DNA from: Hyparrhenia diplandra
Lineage: Eukaryota > Streptophyta > Magnoliopsida > Poales > Poaceae
Assembly: GCA_015847255.1 (NCBI GenBank)
Contig: JADLZK010012213.1
Location: 62,001 to 126,000 of the forward strand
Direction: 5' to 3'
Length of the DNA stretch: 64,000 nucleotides
The position numbers and the translations under genes were made by a program. A model generated the notes under the pieces. That model saw only the letters and a program-made list of their open reading frames with translations, was not told where the DNA came from and did no database searches. Each line of letters opens with the position of its first letter. Position 1 is the first letter of the stretch. Below are positions 45,444 through 55,454 of the stretch, piece after piece.

Positions 45444-46101
45444 TGTCATGAACGGGATTGGGACAGCCGGGGACGGGCTAAAGGGGCTGAACGGCCGCGG
45501 GCGGCTTCGCTCAGGGGCGGCAGCGTGTGCGCAGCGAGGGGGCGGCGCGCCGCCGCCGCCGCCACCTCCCTCTCCTCGACTTCGGACTTCTCTTCGCTTT
45601 CAAGTTAGGATTATCTTAGGCTTTTTGGTGTGTAAAAGGAAATATTCCATTCTATACGTAAGGCCCTTATTAGGAAATAAATAAATATTGCTTGTAAAAG
45701 GTATTCCAGTCATAAAAAGGAAACCATATAGGAGATTGAATAGGTTACAAGTCCCACTAGCCGGGCTATATAAGCGAGAGGCATGTAATCTCTTTGGCGA
45801 TAGGCAAGCAATAAAAATAGTCCTATCTATCTAGCTCTCCTCCTTCCCACGTAGGCCGCCACCTCCACCCCCGCCGCCACGTAAGCGCCACCGCCCACGC
45901 CGCCGTGCCTTGCCGCCGCGCACCACCCCCTGGCGCCGCCGGCGCGCCCCCTCCCCTCCATCACCACGTCGCCGTACACCGCCGTCGCCAGCGCCGCCGC
46001 CCGGCGTCGCCCGTCGGGACTTGCTGCTCCCTCGCCACCTTCTCCGCCTCAACGGTCGTCGGTGACATGTCACAACCGGCCCAATCGAACCGGTCGTGAC
46101 A
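45444..46101 (+). repeat. 3' LTR of the small LTR element (658 bp)
   Basis: It pairs with the 5' LTR. Differences include ggtattccagtcat versus ggtattcggtcat and gaacggg versus gaaccggg. It ends at GGTCGTGACA. Confidence 0.9.
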
Positions 46102-48109
46102 AGACGTCATAATTCACTTGTCATATTCATATCATGTGCAAGAACAGTTGTATAAATCCTTCCATACATCTTTACAAGTACAATAAAATGCCAAGGAAAA
46201 AAAGATCTACGAAAAAATCCTCCACTGAAGTATACACTACACCAAGCCTTTTTTTTTTAAAAAAAACATTTGTATAAAAAATGAACACATCATTCGGTCA
46301 CAAATTAGGCATATGCAAGAGTAATAGAGAAAAGATATGCAGAGAAAAATATTGATCTTGAGCTGAAATTGTCAGTATTAATGCAGTGATATATATGTGT
46401 GTGCTTGGGTACAGAAATCACAAATTCATTTCAAATTTAAGCGGCAAAAATTTTGTAGACGAGACGGCCCTTGACCATAACCCCTCTACACAGATCATCT
46501 CCCTTATAATTACCACTGATTAACCATTAAACCACTATTAATTCCTCAATTTTCATCACAATTACTTTATTTAGCCCCCCCACCCCCGGTTGGTGACCTA
46601 TCCTAGCTCCGCCCCTGCCTCTGCAAAAAGGTTTATAGCGGCTATGGACTATAGCCGCCTCTAGAATCGAGTTGTAAAGATGGCTATAAACTTTAGTTCC
46701 TTTAAAAATTGATTTGTAGATGCATTTGTGGTTGATTTCTAGGAACTAATGGGCAAGCCGACTCTACAAGTCGCTTTGTAATGGCAGAAATTTACAGGCT
46801 GCAGAGGACCCAGCCGCCACTAAAGACTTAATCTGTAGTATGTTTCAATTATTTTGCATAGCAGGAAATGGTTATGGACCTTCTTTATCAGTGACTAGTA
46901 TGCACTAATGCGAAGATTGTTTCCTCCAAATTCAAGTTAAACTTCGGGTTTGCGTTGGTAGGCCAGATAGCTTTGGAAAAAGAAGATGTTCATTACAGAT
47001 TAATAATAATACATTACCAGCACATGAAGGTGATCAAGCGCATCTCCGTGGCAAATATCTATACTCTCGTGGCATCATACTTTGCGCCGCTCGAGTCCTC
47101 GAAAGGTTAATTTGCATAAATAAAGAGGGTGTGCATGATGGGTCTAGCCAGTGAAAAATACTTAAAAGTGGAGCCAACAACTCCATGCTTTCTTTTTAGG
47201 CTCTCCAGCCTATCACGTAGCCCATGCTCCATCCTCGACCCGCTCGTTCCCTCCCACCTCGGTCCTCTATTCCAAAATAACTGTAGTTCTTGCTTCTCGA
47301 GAAATAACTACCGGCAGTTATATTTTTAACAAATTTATTTGGAGATATAAATCTTAGTCGTTTTTTTCCACAAACTGAGTCAAACTTGCGGCATGAACAC
47401 CCAAAATGACACTTAATTTGGGATGAAGGGAAGTACCTCGCCTCCTTCTGTCCGTCTCCAAGTAGAGGCAGATGCCCAGCCCACCTGCACCTCCCATGCT
47501 GGGCGCCGTCCCGCTGCGCCCAAGGGCTGCTCCACCCTCACCACAGCTTCCGTGCCCGCCCTGACCGTACAAAGGGCCTGACCGTGCCCTGCCGGTAGCC
47601 GCTCCGCCCCAGCGCAGCCCGGACGGCATAACGGCTCAATGCCGGCGCGGCGCCGCCCCAACCCCCGTCTTGCCCATGGTGCTGCTCTGGACCTGTCTCG
47701 TCCCCGGCGTTGCTCTGGACCTACCTCGTCCCGGCGTTGCTCTGGCCCCCACCCGACGCTACACCAACACTTCTCCTTCACCGAGATCTGCCACCCTCCC
47801 TCTTCTGGTACACCAGCGAGGCACCCTCCCCTTCTCCAACAGTTGGTGGAGGTCACGCGACGGCCATGCATGGGGCCAGTGAGGCGGGCATGGCTCGGGC
47901 GTCGACGAGGTCACCGCACCCTCCCTCCTCTTGGTCCCTGTGTAAAGCTGGAGAATGGACCTCGATCCTGATGAGAATAAGGGTATATTGGTCTTTTGGA
48001 TCTTGTCTTGGTCGATGCGCCCAAGCCACATGTATACGGGGATGGAGAGAGCACATGGGAACAAACAAAGATGGCAGGCTTGTGGAGTGTGCACGTCACA
48101 AAACTGGAA
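46102..48109. other. Intergenic sequence with worn transposon ends and a GC-rich patch
   Basis: No gene is supported. At 46625-46840 ggtttatagcggctatgg, actatagccgcctc and cagccgccac look like decayed CACTA subterminal repeats. At 47262-47434 CTATTCCAAAATAACTGTAG and TTAATTTGGGATGAAGGGAAGTA look like the ends of a worn Stowaway. A GC-rich stretch at 47440-47960, open in several phases, has no recognised domain. Confidence 0.4.
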
Positions 48110-48440
48110 GACCTTTTATTTATTTTATTTAAAAAACAAACTTAAAGAGCTGGAAGGGAATACTACGGTTGAATTCTAAAGTGGATAAAAGGACACTGCA
48201 CATGAATGCATAATCGACAGCAATGGGAATATGCAGCCTTTTTCCTGGTGCTTTTTCCCTTGAAGAACTTTTCTGAACGCTTTCACTGCAGAAAGTAATA
48301 AAAAAGGCTCGTTGCATTGGACTTCGTTGGACAGGCAAAGGGCCTGGAAAAATGTGTGCTACCATCTGATCAATAAAGTGAAGATGGCATTGATTATTAC
48401 GCACAAATGTTCTGCCTCTTTCTTCAAAAGCTAGTCTTCC
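48110..48440. repeat. Dispersed duplicate, copy 2
   Basis: The collinear copy of 42115-42520, described there. Small deletions account for the shorter length. Confidence 0.8.
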
Positions 48441-49037
48441 CAGAGGCACTTGTCACACGCTGTCAACGATTCACCCAGGATAAGCGTAGTGGTTAGTAGC
48501 AACAAGCGATACGGTTGCATGTAACTAGGTTACAACTAGCTAGACTTGCAACTAGGTTAGAAAAATTACCTTCTAAGTGGTTACAACAAAGCGCTAACTA
48601 CGCTACACCAAGTTGCAATTGTGTTGTAGTCATGATGACAACTCATAGTATAGTGAAGTTGCAATTATATACTTGAAAAAAAAGTTCGTCAAATATAGTC
48701 GGATCTCATTTTGTTAAGAACATTTTTTTGAACAACCCAGTGCAAATGGATCTAAAATTGAAGCTATTGTTTATGAGATATTGTATTTTTTTGATCGAAA
48801 AAAAAAAAAGATTCCCTACATGCGGGATAGACAGGTGGAGAGAGGTTAGCTAGCGGTGTGTAAGATGTTACAACTGGAACATAGACGAGTTGCAAACCGA
48901 ATACACTACCAGTTGCAATTGGTGCCCGTTGCAGGAAAGAGGCAGGGAGAGGTGTGGCCGAGGCACTTAGCTATTATGCGCTCGGGGTTGGTTAATTTAA
49001 TTTTGAAAGCTAGGGGGGAGCACACTTGTTGGGAGCT
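48441..49037. other. Intergenic sequence
   Basis: No gene is supported. Several ggttacaacta / agttgcaa phrases recur at 48520-48920 without a clear period. An A-run follows TTTGATCG at about 48793. Confidence 0.4.
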
Positions 49038-50032
49038 CACTACTACTTAAACGATTTTTGGTGACGGTTTTTTTTCATTCTCGGTGGCGGTTCCCAGCTA
49101 GGGTCACAGAAAATGGGGGATTTTCGGTGGCGGTTTCCAATAACCGCCACCACTAATCAAAAAAAAAAAAAAAAACACTAATGGGATGGGGCGGGCCGCC
49201 GCCGGATCCCGACCCCTGCCGCCGCGACGCGCGCCGCCTCCGCCCGACGGACGCCCCGCACCGCCACCGACCGCTGCCGACGCCCGCCGCCGTGGAGGAA
49301 GGCCAACCCCGCCGGATCCGCCCCGCGAGGGGAGGTCGTCGTCGCCGGATCCGCCGCGGGGGGAGGCCGTCCTCGCCGGATCCGCCCGCAGGGAGGCCAA
49401 CCTCGCGGATTCGCCGCAGGGGAGGCCAACCTCGCCGGATCCACCGCTGGCGAGGTCGTCGTCGCCGGATCCGCCCGCGGGGGAGGTCGTCGACACGGAT
49501 CCACCGCGGTTCACGCCGTCCTCGCCGGATCCACCGCGGGACAGGCCGGCCTCGCGCCGGAACCGCCTGGGAGGAGGAGCACCGCACCGCAGCGTGGGCC
49601 GCCGCGCGTCGTCGTTGGGGGGAGGAGAGGGCGGCAAAGACGGGAAGTGTGGGCGCCGCGCGCCGGTGTGCGGGGAGGAGACGATGAGTCAACGAAGGAG
49701 TAGGAGGGAGAGAGTGAGCAGGCGCGTGGGGACTTGGGGGAGAAGTGGAGGCCGGCTGGGGCTGGGCAGTTAGGGTTTTGGGGTGGGATATATATACGTG
49801 AACGTCTTAACGGGCCAATTTGGCCTTCGTTTCTGGGCTTTATTACCCGAGGCGGGTTTTTTATAAAAACCGCCACGGTTAATTAATTTGTCGTGGCGGT
49901 TACTAAAACCACCACGGTTAATCAAAAATAACCGCCATGGTTAATTAGGGTATTTTTCCGTGGCGATTTCTCAAATGCCCGCCCACGAGAAAATAAATCC
50001 GAACACCCCGCAAAATCAATCCCGTAGTAGTG
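49038..50032. mobile_element. Non-autonomous CACTA element with GC-rich cargo (995 bp)
   Basis: It begins CACTACTAC and ends GTAGTAGTG, flanked by AGCT on both sides (49034-49037 and 50033-50036). Subterminal motifs ggtggcggtt, aaccgccac and cgtggcggtt occur near both ends. The middle (about 49185-49690) is very GC-rich with a minisatellite and long Gly/Arg/Pro-rich open frames in several phases. No transposase is present. The cargo could be an amplified or captured gene fragment. Confidence 0.88.
49275..49560. repeat. GC-rich minisatellite, period about 33-36 bp
   Basis: The block CGCCGGATCCGCC(G/C)... recurs about eight times with spacers such as gaggtcgtcgt and aggccaacct. On the minus strand this gives a repeated GGSGE/GGSGD-type peptide. 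Period and spacer vary. Confidence 0.85.
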
Positions 50033-51054
50033 AGCTAGAAGGGGAGCGAGCTAGGGGAGGTGCTGATTAACTTATGTGTGTGTGTGTGTGGGGGTGTTGT
50101 GTTGCTCCATCCGTCTCGAGAATGCATTTTCGTTTTTCAGTTCAAAGAGCGATTAAAATTAAATATGTGCAAAACAGGTTGAGTGCCGTTCAATGTAAAT
50201 GGCGTTTAAATTCGATTTGAATCTAAACTTGAGCACCGTTCAATGTAAAATTTGTCAAAAATGAACCATTAACTATCGGTTAGGCCTTGGGAAACGCGAT
50301 CGCCCGTTTTTAGTGCCGAGGAGATGGCCATTGGGCGAAGCGGTCACCGTTAACGTTTTTCGAGGAACCGTCTTTTGGGAAACGCCATATTTATACCCCG
50401 CCCCCTTCCATTGTCCAACACTAACTTCTCTTTCGTAAAGTGTCAAAAAAAAACTTCTCTTCCGTACCATTTTCACGGGGAAAGCCGACACGCCGCCCCC
50501 GACGATCAACATGGCGGCCATCTAGGGAGGAGATGAAGTTTATTTGTAGAGTGCTTCTGCGCCACCCTCAACAAGCTCAACGATGCGGGCGGCGATGTTG
50601 GCCGGCCAAAGGTGAATCTGCCCCTCAAGCGGAAGGCCAACTTCTATGCCCTCGAGCGATTCCCTGGTCGATTCCTCGCCGAGAGGATACCGCCAAACGG
50701 AGGAGATGGAGGAGGGGCGAAGTGGGCAACCACTAGGAAAGCCGGCGGGCGGCCAAGAAGGCGGCCTAGGTTATTTTTATGTTTATTTATCTATTGTCTT
50801 ATTTGTGTGGATGTGTAAGATACAATACATTTGGTTTGTGTGGTTAATTTGTTAATGATCGGTTGTTGGGTACTCTGATGCATGTCAATCTCTTTTTCAT
50901 TTGTTAATTTGGGTTCTCTTTGTTTCCTTCTATCGGTTTAATATGATGCGCGTGAATCTTGAAATGGCTAGCGGCTTTTATTTCAATCCCTATAGTCATC
51001 GATATATGCGTGTTCTAGTATGTTCTAGTTGACCAGTCGTTTCTTATGTGTTTC
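50033..51054. other. Intergenic sequence with a GC-rich gene-like fragment
   Basis: A (TG)n tract lies at about 50070-50090. CTCCATCCGTCTCGAGAATGC at about 50105 resembles one Stowaway end. At 50460-50780 there is GC-rich sequence open on the plus strand (including KRKANFYALERFPGRFLAERI at 50620-50690), but it has no recognised domain and no clear start or stop context. Confidence 0.4.
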
Positions 51055-51137
51055 TTACAAACACATAAAAATACTAGATAACCGCCTTCCTCGCTATGGG
51101 CGAAAGGCGGTTATCTAGTATTTTTATGTGTTTGTAA
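51055..51137. repeat. Perfect 34-bp inverted repeat with 15-base loop
   Basis: The left arm (51055-51088) starts TTACAAACACAT and ends AACCGCCTT. The right arm (51104-51137) is its exact complement. The loop is 51089-51103. The perfect match in drifted intergenic sequence suggests a recent origin or functional constraint. No flanking duplication is evident. Confidence 0.92.
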
Positions 51138-51478
51138 CATACTATATATTATCTTGCAATGAATGAATCGTTTGTTATTCTGATGTGCGTCAATATATCT
51201 TTTTTTCTATCATTTATTTTACCATTACTTCGTCTTGAAATCGCTATCGGTTCTTATTCAAACCCGGCAAGTGATCTCGTGTCCATCGAGATCATTGTCG
51301 GGCTACTATTCAACCGGAAGTGTTCTAAATCTTCACTTTGTCGGTTATGGGCGGGTTCCCTGGTTTTACTGATCCTCGCGTGTAATGAACTGGTCATCAC
51401 TCTTTGGTGAATTTGATTCGGCAGTCATGCCTGCGGTAGTGATGAACGAATCTATAGTAGTGCATTTTGGTTAACTTA
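51138..51478. other. Intergenic sequence
   Basis: No gene is supported. A short plus-strand open frame at 51159-51410 has a hydrophobic N-terminal half but no homology I recognise. Confidence 0.35.
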
Positions 51479-51666
51479 GGGGTTGTTTGGTTTAGGGTCT
51501 TTTTAGTCTTTAGAACTAAAAAAGTCACTTATAGTCCCTACCAAACCAAACAGTGAGTGACTTTTAAGACTTTTCCTCCATTAATCCTAAAAGACTCTCC
51601 TAGAGGGACTTTTTTATTAGTCCCTAAAACTAAAAAATGTTTAGTCCCTGGCAACCAAACACCACC
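51479..51666. mobile_element. Tourist MITE (188 bp)
   Basis: The ends GGGGTTGTTTGGTTTAGGG and the complement of CCTGGCAACCAAACACCACC are flanked by TTA (51476-51478 and 51667-51669). TTA is the target site of PIF/Harbinger elements. Confidence 0.9.
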
Positions 51667-51669
51667 TTA

Positions 51670-52552
51670 ACTAGCAAGGTGCACTGCCTTCTGAGACTAC
51701 TACATGCACACGGTCAGCTGAGTCGTAGAGTGTGCACCAAGCATTATATTGTCTCACGAAACTAGATGTAGGATGATGTGACTCGTCTTTACAATCAAAC
51801 TAGTAGCATATGTTTTTTTTTTTTTCTATGTACGCAAACCATATACTCACTAGTAGCTCGAGATGTAGAACGAAGTCACCATGCAAAAAAGACTGCAAGT
51901 TGATTATTGTACAGTGTAGTACATCAACGCATGTAGTATTTAACAAGTGAATCTCATTATTGTAAAAAGCTACATGTATTTTTTTTTTTTCTGGAGGACT
52001 CACAGCTCGAGATCTACAGCTGATTATATGCGCACGACACGCGAAGCCCTGGATAAAGACACATAGTACTGCTACATGTGCCAGCATGTGACCCCAGCAC
52101 GCCAGACAGCTTACTTTGTGCTAGTTCCGGGGCTCGGTCTGCGCAGATCACTGAAAAAGTAGATTTGTACAAACTTAAGTGGGCATGCATGTGATTCTAA
52201 TTCTTCAATGGCGTTATTATATTCTAATTCTGTGTGTAGCACCGCCAAGCGCTCCGTGTGGATCCTTGATACGTTTTCGCCGTAAAGATGGACGGCAGCC
52301 TTCCTCAATTAACTAAAACATGCATACAGTACAGTACTGCGGATGCCTGCTCTGAATGTGGTGGGCGTACTGTAGTGAAGCAAGGTCGATCGATGCGCCG
52401 AAAGATAGAAAGGTTCTTCTTCTGGGTGCAGCAGACTTGTTCACACGACTGAGACTCAGTAGTCCAGCAGTTACGTTCACACGACGATGCTGGCCACTAA
52501 ATCAACGGCTAAGATCTAAAGTACGTGCTCTTTCCCTCTATAGATCCGTCAA
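51670..52552. other. Upstream region of NLR3
   Basis: No gene is supported. Positions 52072-52215 match 32471-32615, upstream of NLR2 (shared blocks gcatgtgaccccagcacgcc, ggctcggtctg, aaacttaagtgggcatgcat). Two T-runs lie near 51815 and 51970. Confidence 0.5.
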
Positions 52553-52560
52553 TATATATA
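52553..52560 (+). promoter_or_regulatory. Candidate TATA box of NLR3
   Basis: TATATATA about 97 bases before the NLR3 start codon, followed by a CA-rich leader. Position and spacing fit a plant core promoter. Confidence 0.55.
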
Positions 52561-52656
52561 CACATTTGAGCATTGGCCGCGCGCACACACAGACACACTT
52601 GTAGCTGGAGCTAGCCACACACGAAGTGAGACCTTGAAAGCAGAGAGCAGAGTGCA

Positions 52657-53854
52657 ATGGCGGATCTCGCCATTGGGATTTCCAAGACGGTGGTTCAGGA
52701 GCTGAAGAAGAGGGTGAAGGATGCCAAAGAGGAGGAGGCCAAGCAGTGGCAGATAGTTGAGCGTGACATAGTGTTCATGAAGCATGAGTTCGACATGATG
52801 CAGTCTTTTCTGGCGAGCGCCGGCGGTGATGGGGAGGGACGTTTCCGGGGAGATGTGGCGAGGACCTGGGTGAGGCAGGTCCGTGAACTCTCTGATGGCG
52901 CCGAGGACTGCATCGACTACGTCCTCCACCTGGACACAGAGAAGTCTCTCCGGACCCTTTTTCTCCGCGTCCTGCCGTCCTGCATGAGAGGAGCAGCAGT
53001 GTTACCGCTGGACAAGGCTGTTTATGACATTGAGCAGCTCAAGGCCATGGTTGAGGATGTGAGCAAGAGAAACGTGCGGTACAGCGGCCTTGGAAGTGGT
53101 GGTGGTGGTGACTACTCCGGATCCAAGCAGCAGCAGCAGCCGCCGCCGCAGCAGCCGCCGGTGCCGGCGCCGGCGCCGCCGGTGCAGCCGCCACCGGTGG
53201 GGCCCCGCCTGTGCTGACCGGCGGCATGCAGCTTGGGTCGTCCGCTGCTAGGCATCTGGATATCTTTGTCAATCCAGGTGAAGCCGTTAAGGATAAGGCT
53301 GCAGCTGAGTGTCTCATCAATTTTGTGGCAGCAGCGGACCGCGCAGACCTTCGCATCTTCTGTGTCTGTTGTTATGGCACATATAGTGGTGGTTATGGCA
53401 CAATATCCATCGTGAGAAAGATGTACGAAGATACAGCATTCTGCTCACAATTCCCACTCCGCGCCTGGGTGAAAGTGGAGCATCCTTTCGATCCTCTCGG
53501 CTTTGTCGGGAGTTTAGTGGATCAGTTTGAGGCGAATTCTCGGCGACAGCAAGGAAGACCAACTGTTGTCGCGGCTGCAGCGCAGAAACCACCACCACAA
53601 CAACTAGTTGCCAACTTTAGTGACGACATTTGCAATATGAAATACCTCATCGTCCTGGAAGAGGTGATGAGCATGGCAGGATGGGATGCCGCCAGAGCGT
53701 TCCTGCCGGACGCCAACAACGGGAGCCGGGTTATTGTGTTGACCCCTATCCTGAGATCGCAAGCCTCTGCACCGGGACGAAGCCGCCTCAAGGGACACCT
53801 CTCCGGCAGTACCCACCACACTACTCTGTCTGCGTCTTCTACCAGGAGCAGCAG
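52657..53854 (+). pseudogene. NLR3: divergent CC-NB protein with degenerate P-loop and Pro/Gln linker, exon 1 only
   Basis: Seen: ATG at 52657 opens an Rx-like CC domain (MADLAIGISKTVVQ..., with GAEDCIDYVLHL as the EDVID-like motif, about residues 85-100). A low-complexity linker of Q and P runs (about residues 155-184) follows. After a one-base shift in the GGGGCCCC run near 53200, an NB-ARC-like region appears. Where a P-loop is expected it has CYGTYSGGYGTIS (about 53367-53410), lacking the GKT lysine, then RAWVKVEHPFD, and YLIVLEEVM where kinase-2 usually reads LDDVW. Another shift lies in the CCCC run near 53743. A donor CAG|GTAATT at 53854/53855 ends the exon. No following exon is found before the chromovirus. 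ATP binding is unlikely; it is a decoy-type or dead NLR. Confidence 0.75.
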
Positions 53855-53981
53855 GTAATTATATATTTAATAATAATTTATAACCCGGAAACCAGGTAAT
53901 AGCTGCACAAATTTTAATCATTTATTGAATTTATTAATTTAGAAAATCAACCATATGTTGCAACAGCACATCTCACTAGTA
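53855..53981. other. Start of the presumed NLR3 intron
   Basis: AT-rich sequence beginning GTAATT. It runs into a Stowaway MITE. No acceptor followed by NLR coding sequence is present downstream in the window. Confidence 0.5.
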
Positions 53982-54221
53982 CTCCCTCCATTCCATAATA
54001 CTTGCAATTTTTGACTCATATAAACTGTGTTTGACCTTTCGTCTTAGTCAACTTTTTTAATAAACATTACCACTTTTTTGTTATGACTTATTACATCACT
54101 AAAGATATTATAATGATGTTTTGTTTGTTTTATAATTTACATAAAAAATTTAAATAAGACGAAAGCAGTCAAACGCAGTTTTATAAGTAAAAAAATTGCA
54201 AGTATTGTGGAACGAAGGGAG
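53982..54221. mobile_element. Stowaway MITE (240 bp)
   Basis: The ends CTCCCTCCATTCCATAATACTTG and the complement of CAAGTATTGTGGAACGAAGGGAG are flanked by TA (53980-53981 and 54222-54223). Confidence 0.92.
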
Positions 54222-54578
54222 TAGTATACAATATAGCACTGCACTGCATGGTTTTTATTCCTTCAGTTACTTCAGCAGCGCTTTATTCATTTTATTATCT
54301 TTTTTTCTAGATCTAGGGACACGAGTACCTATATATAAGGCTGCCAATTTTTTTTTTTTTTTTTTTTGCGTGCCACATTTTAGACTATACTTTTAACAAG
54401 GGGCAAAACATGTCTGCTTAGATATGGGCGGGTCGGGGATGGGAGCCCATCATTCATAGGACAAGTTTTGCAATTCATGGTTAGATATGGCAGCGAGATC
54501 AAGAGAGCTAGATGTCCGAAGCAAGGAACTTTCGCTCTGCTAATTGACTACATCTCCCTCGTATTCCCAGCGAGACTT
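54222..54578. other. Sequence left of the chromovirus
   Basis: It has a T-run at 54350-54367 and no gene. The last five bases, GACTT, are the chromovirus target duplication. Confidence 0.5.
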
Positions 54579-54915
54579 TGTCACAATCTGATAAGGAATC
54601 AAGACGAATTTCAAGTGTAGAACAGGAATTTGGCGTAGGTTAGCTGAGAATTTGGGGAACAGGGCGAAGAACAGAGCTCCTGTAGAACGAGTTTGAATTG
54701 AGGAACGAGCGGTTACAGGATAATGTCTCTGGATTCGATGCCTTGACTCCTAAACGACTCGGGCTTATATTCCACCCTTACAGATATGGGCCATGGCCCG
54801 ACTCAACTACGAAATACTAACGGCCAGAGGCCCGAGACGAAGACCAAACATGAAGCCTGCCTCAGCCACCTTGAACCGGATCACCTGTTGCTGGACGGGC
54901 GAACGGGTCTTGACA
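54579..54915 (-). repeat. 3' LTR of the chromovirus (337 bp)
   Basis: Matches 60978-61325 with scattered substitutions and small indels. Short LTRs of this size are common in chromoviruses. Confidence 0.92.
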
Positions 54916-55440
54916 TTGCTCCTCCCTTGAAACCCAGCTTGCCCCCAATCTAGACAATCTAGGAACCTCCTCTTCAGATCTTCTGTTTCTTCCCATGTGC
55001 AAAGATACCCAGGAAGTGAGTCCCACTGCACCAACACCTGATGAACGGTAGAAGCCCCCAATTTGCACACCCGGCTCTATAGAAACTGAATAGGCTGAAC
55101 TGCAATAGCCGGACCCAATGGTATATCAGAAATACTGTCTTCAATTCAGATGGAAGGGGGCACATGCTTCGTCAACTGTGAAGCATGAATCACAGGATGT
55201 ATCTTACACTCTGGTGGTAGCTGTAATTTGTAGGCAACGTGCCCCACCCGACTCTGTACCTCAAAGGGTCCATACCATCGATAAGAGAGTTTCTGATTCA
55301 GTCTTGGGGCAACTGAAGATTGGATATAGGGTTGCAGCCTGAGGTATACTTTGTCACCCACCTGAAACTCACGCTCAGACCTACCCTTATCTGTCTGAGA
55401 CTTCTTGTGGAGATGATGCTTGATGACATCAGACAACAAG
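54916..55440 (-). pseudogene. Integrase C-terminus and chromodomain of the chromovirus
   Basis: The frame at 55439-55146 has the GPY/F-type module: VGDKVYLRLQPY, then KLSYRWYGPFEV, then IHPVIHASQL. After a frame change, 55070-54916 reads VLVQWDSLPGYLCTWEETEDL and LDWGQA, a chromodomain that in this group targets integration to particular chromatin marks. It overlaps the polypurine tract region at its end. Confidence 0.8.
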
Positions 55441-55454
55441 TTTCTTTCAATCAG

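Larger units (their letters stand above)
42789..46101 (+). mobile_element. Small GC-rich LTR retrotransposon with gag only (3.3 kb)
   Basis: The LTRs at 42789-43436 and 45444-46101 start TGTC.TGAAC and end GTGACA. The 5-base flanks AGGCG and AGACG are consistent with a target duplication carrying one later transition. The primer-binding site (43441-43452) is GGTATCAGGAGA, close to the complement of initiator tRNA-Met. A GGTGGAGAAA polypurine stretch precedes the 3' LTR. The 2.0 kb interior encodes only Gag-like sequence, so the element is non-autonomous. Confidence 0.88.

Noticed and set aside
49275..49560. CRISPR-like array
   Set aside because: The repeats are GC-rich, of variable period, without unique spacers, and the DNA is plant nuclear.
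49104..49773. Overlapping 168-195-residue open frames on both strands
   Set aside because: They are produced by a GC-rich minisatellite inside a CACTA element. None has a start context or domain that makes it preferable.
51055..51137. microRNA precursor
   Set aside because: A perfect stem with no mismatches and no surrounding longer stem is not typical of plant miRNA precursors. It is kept as a hairpin finding only.
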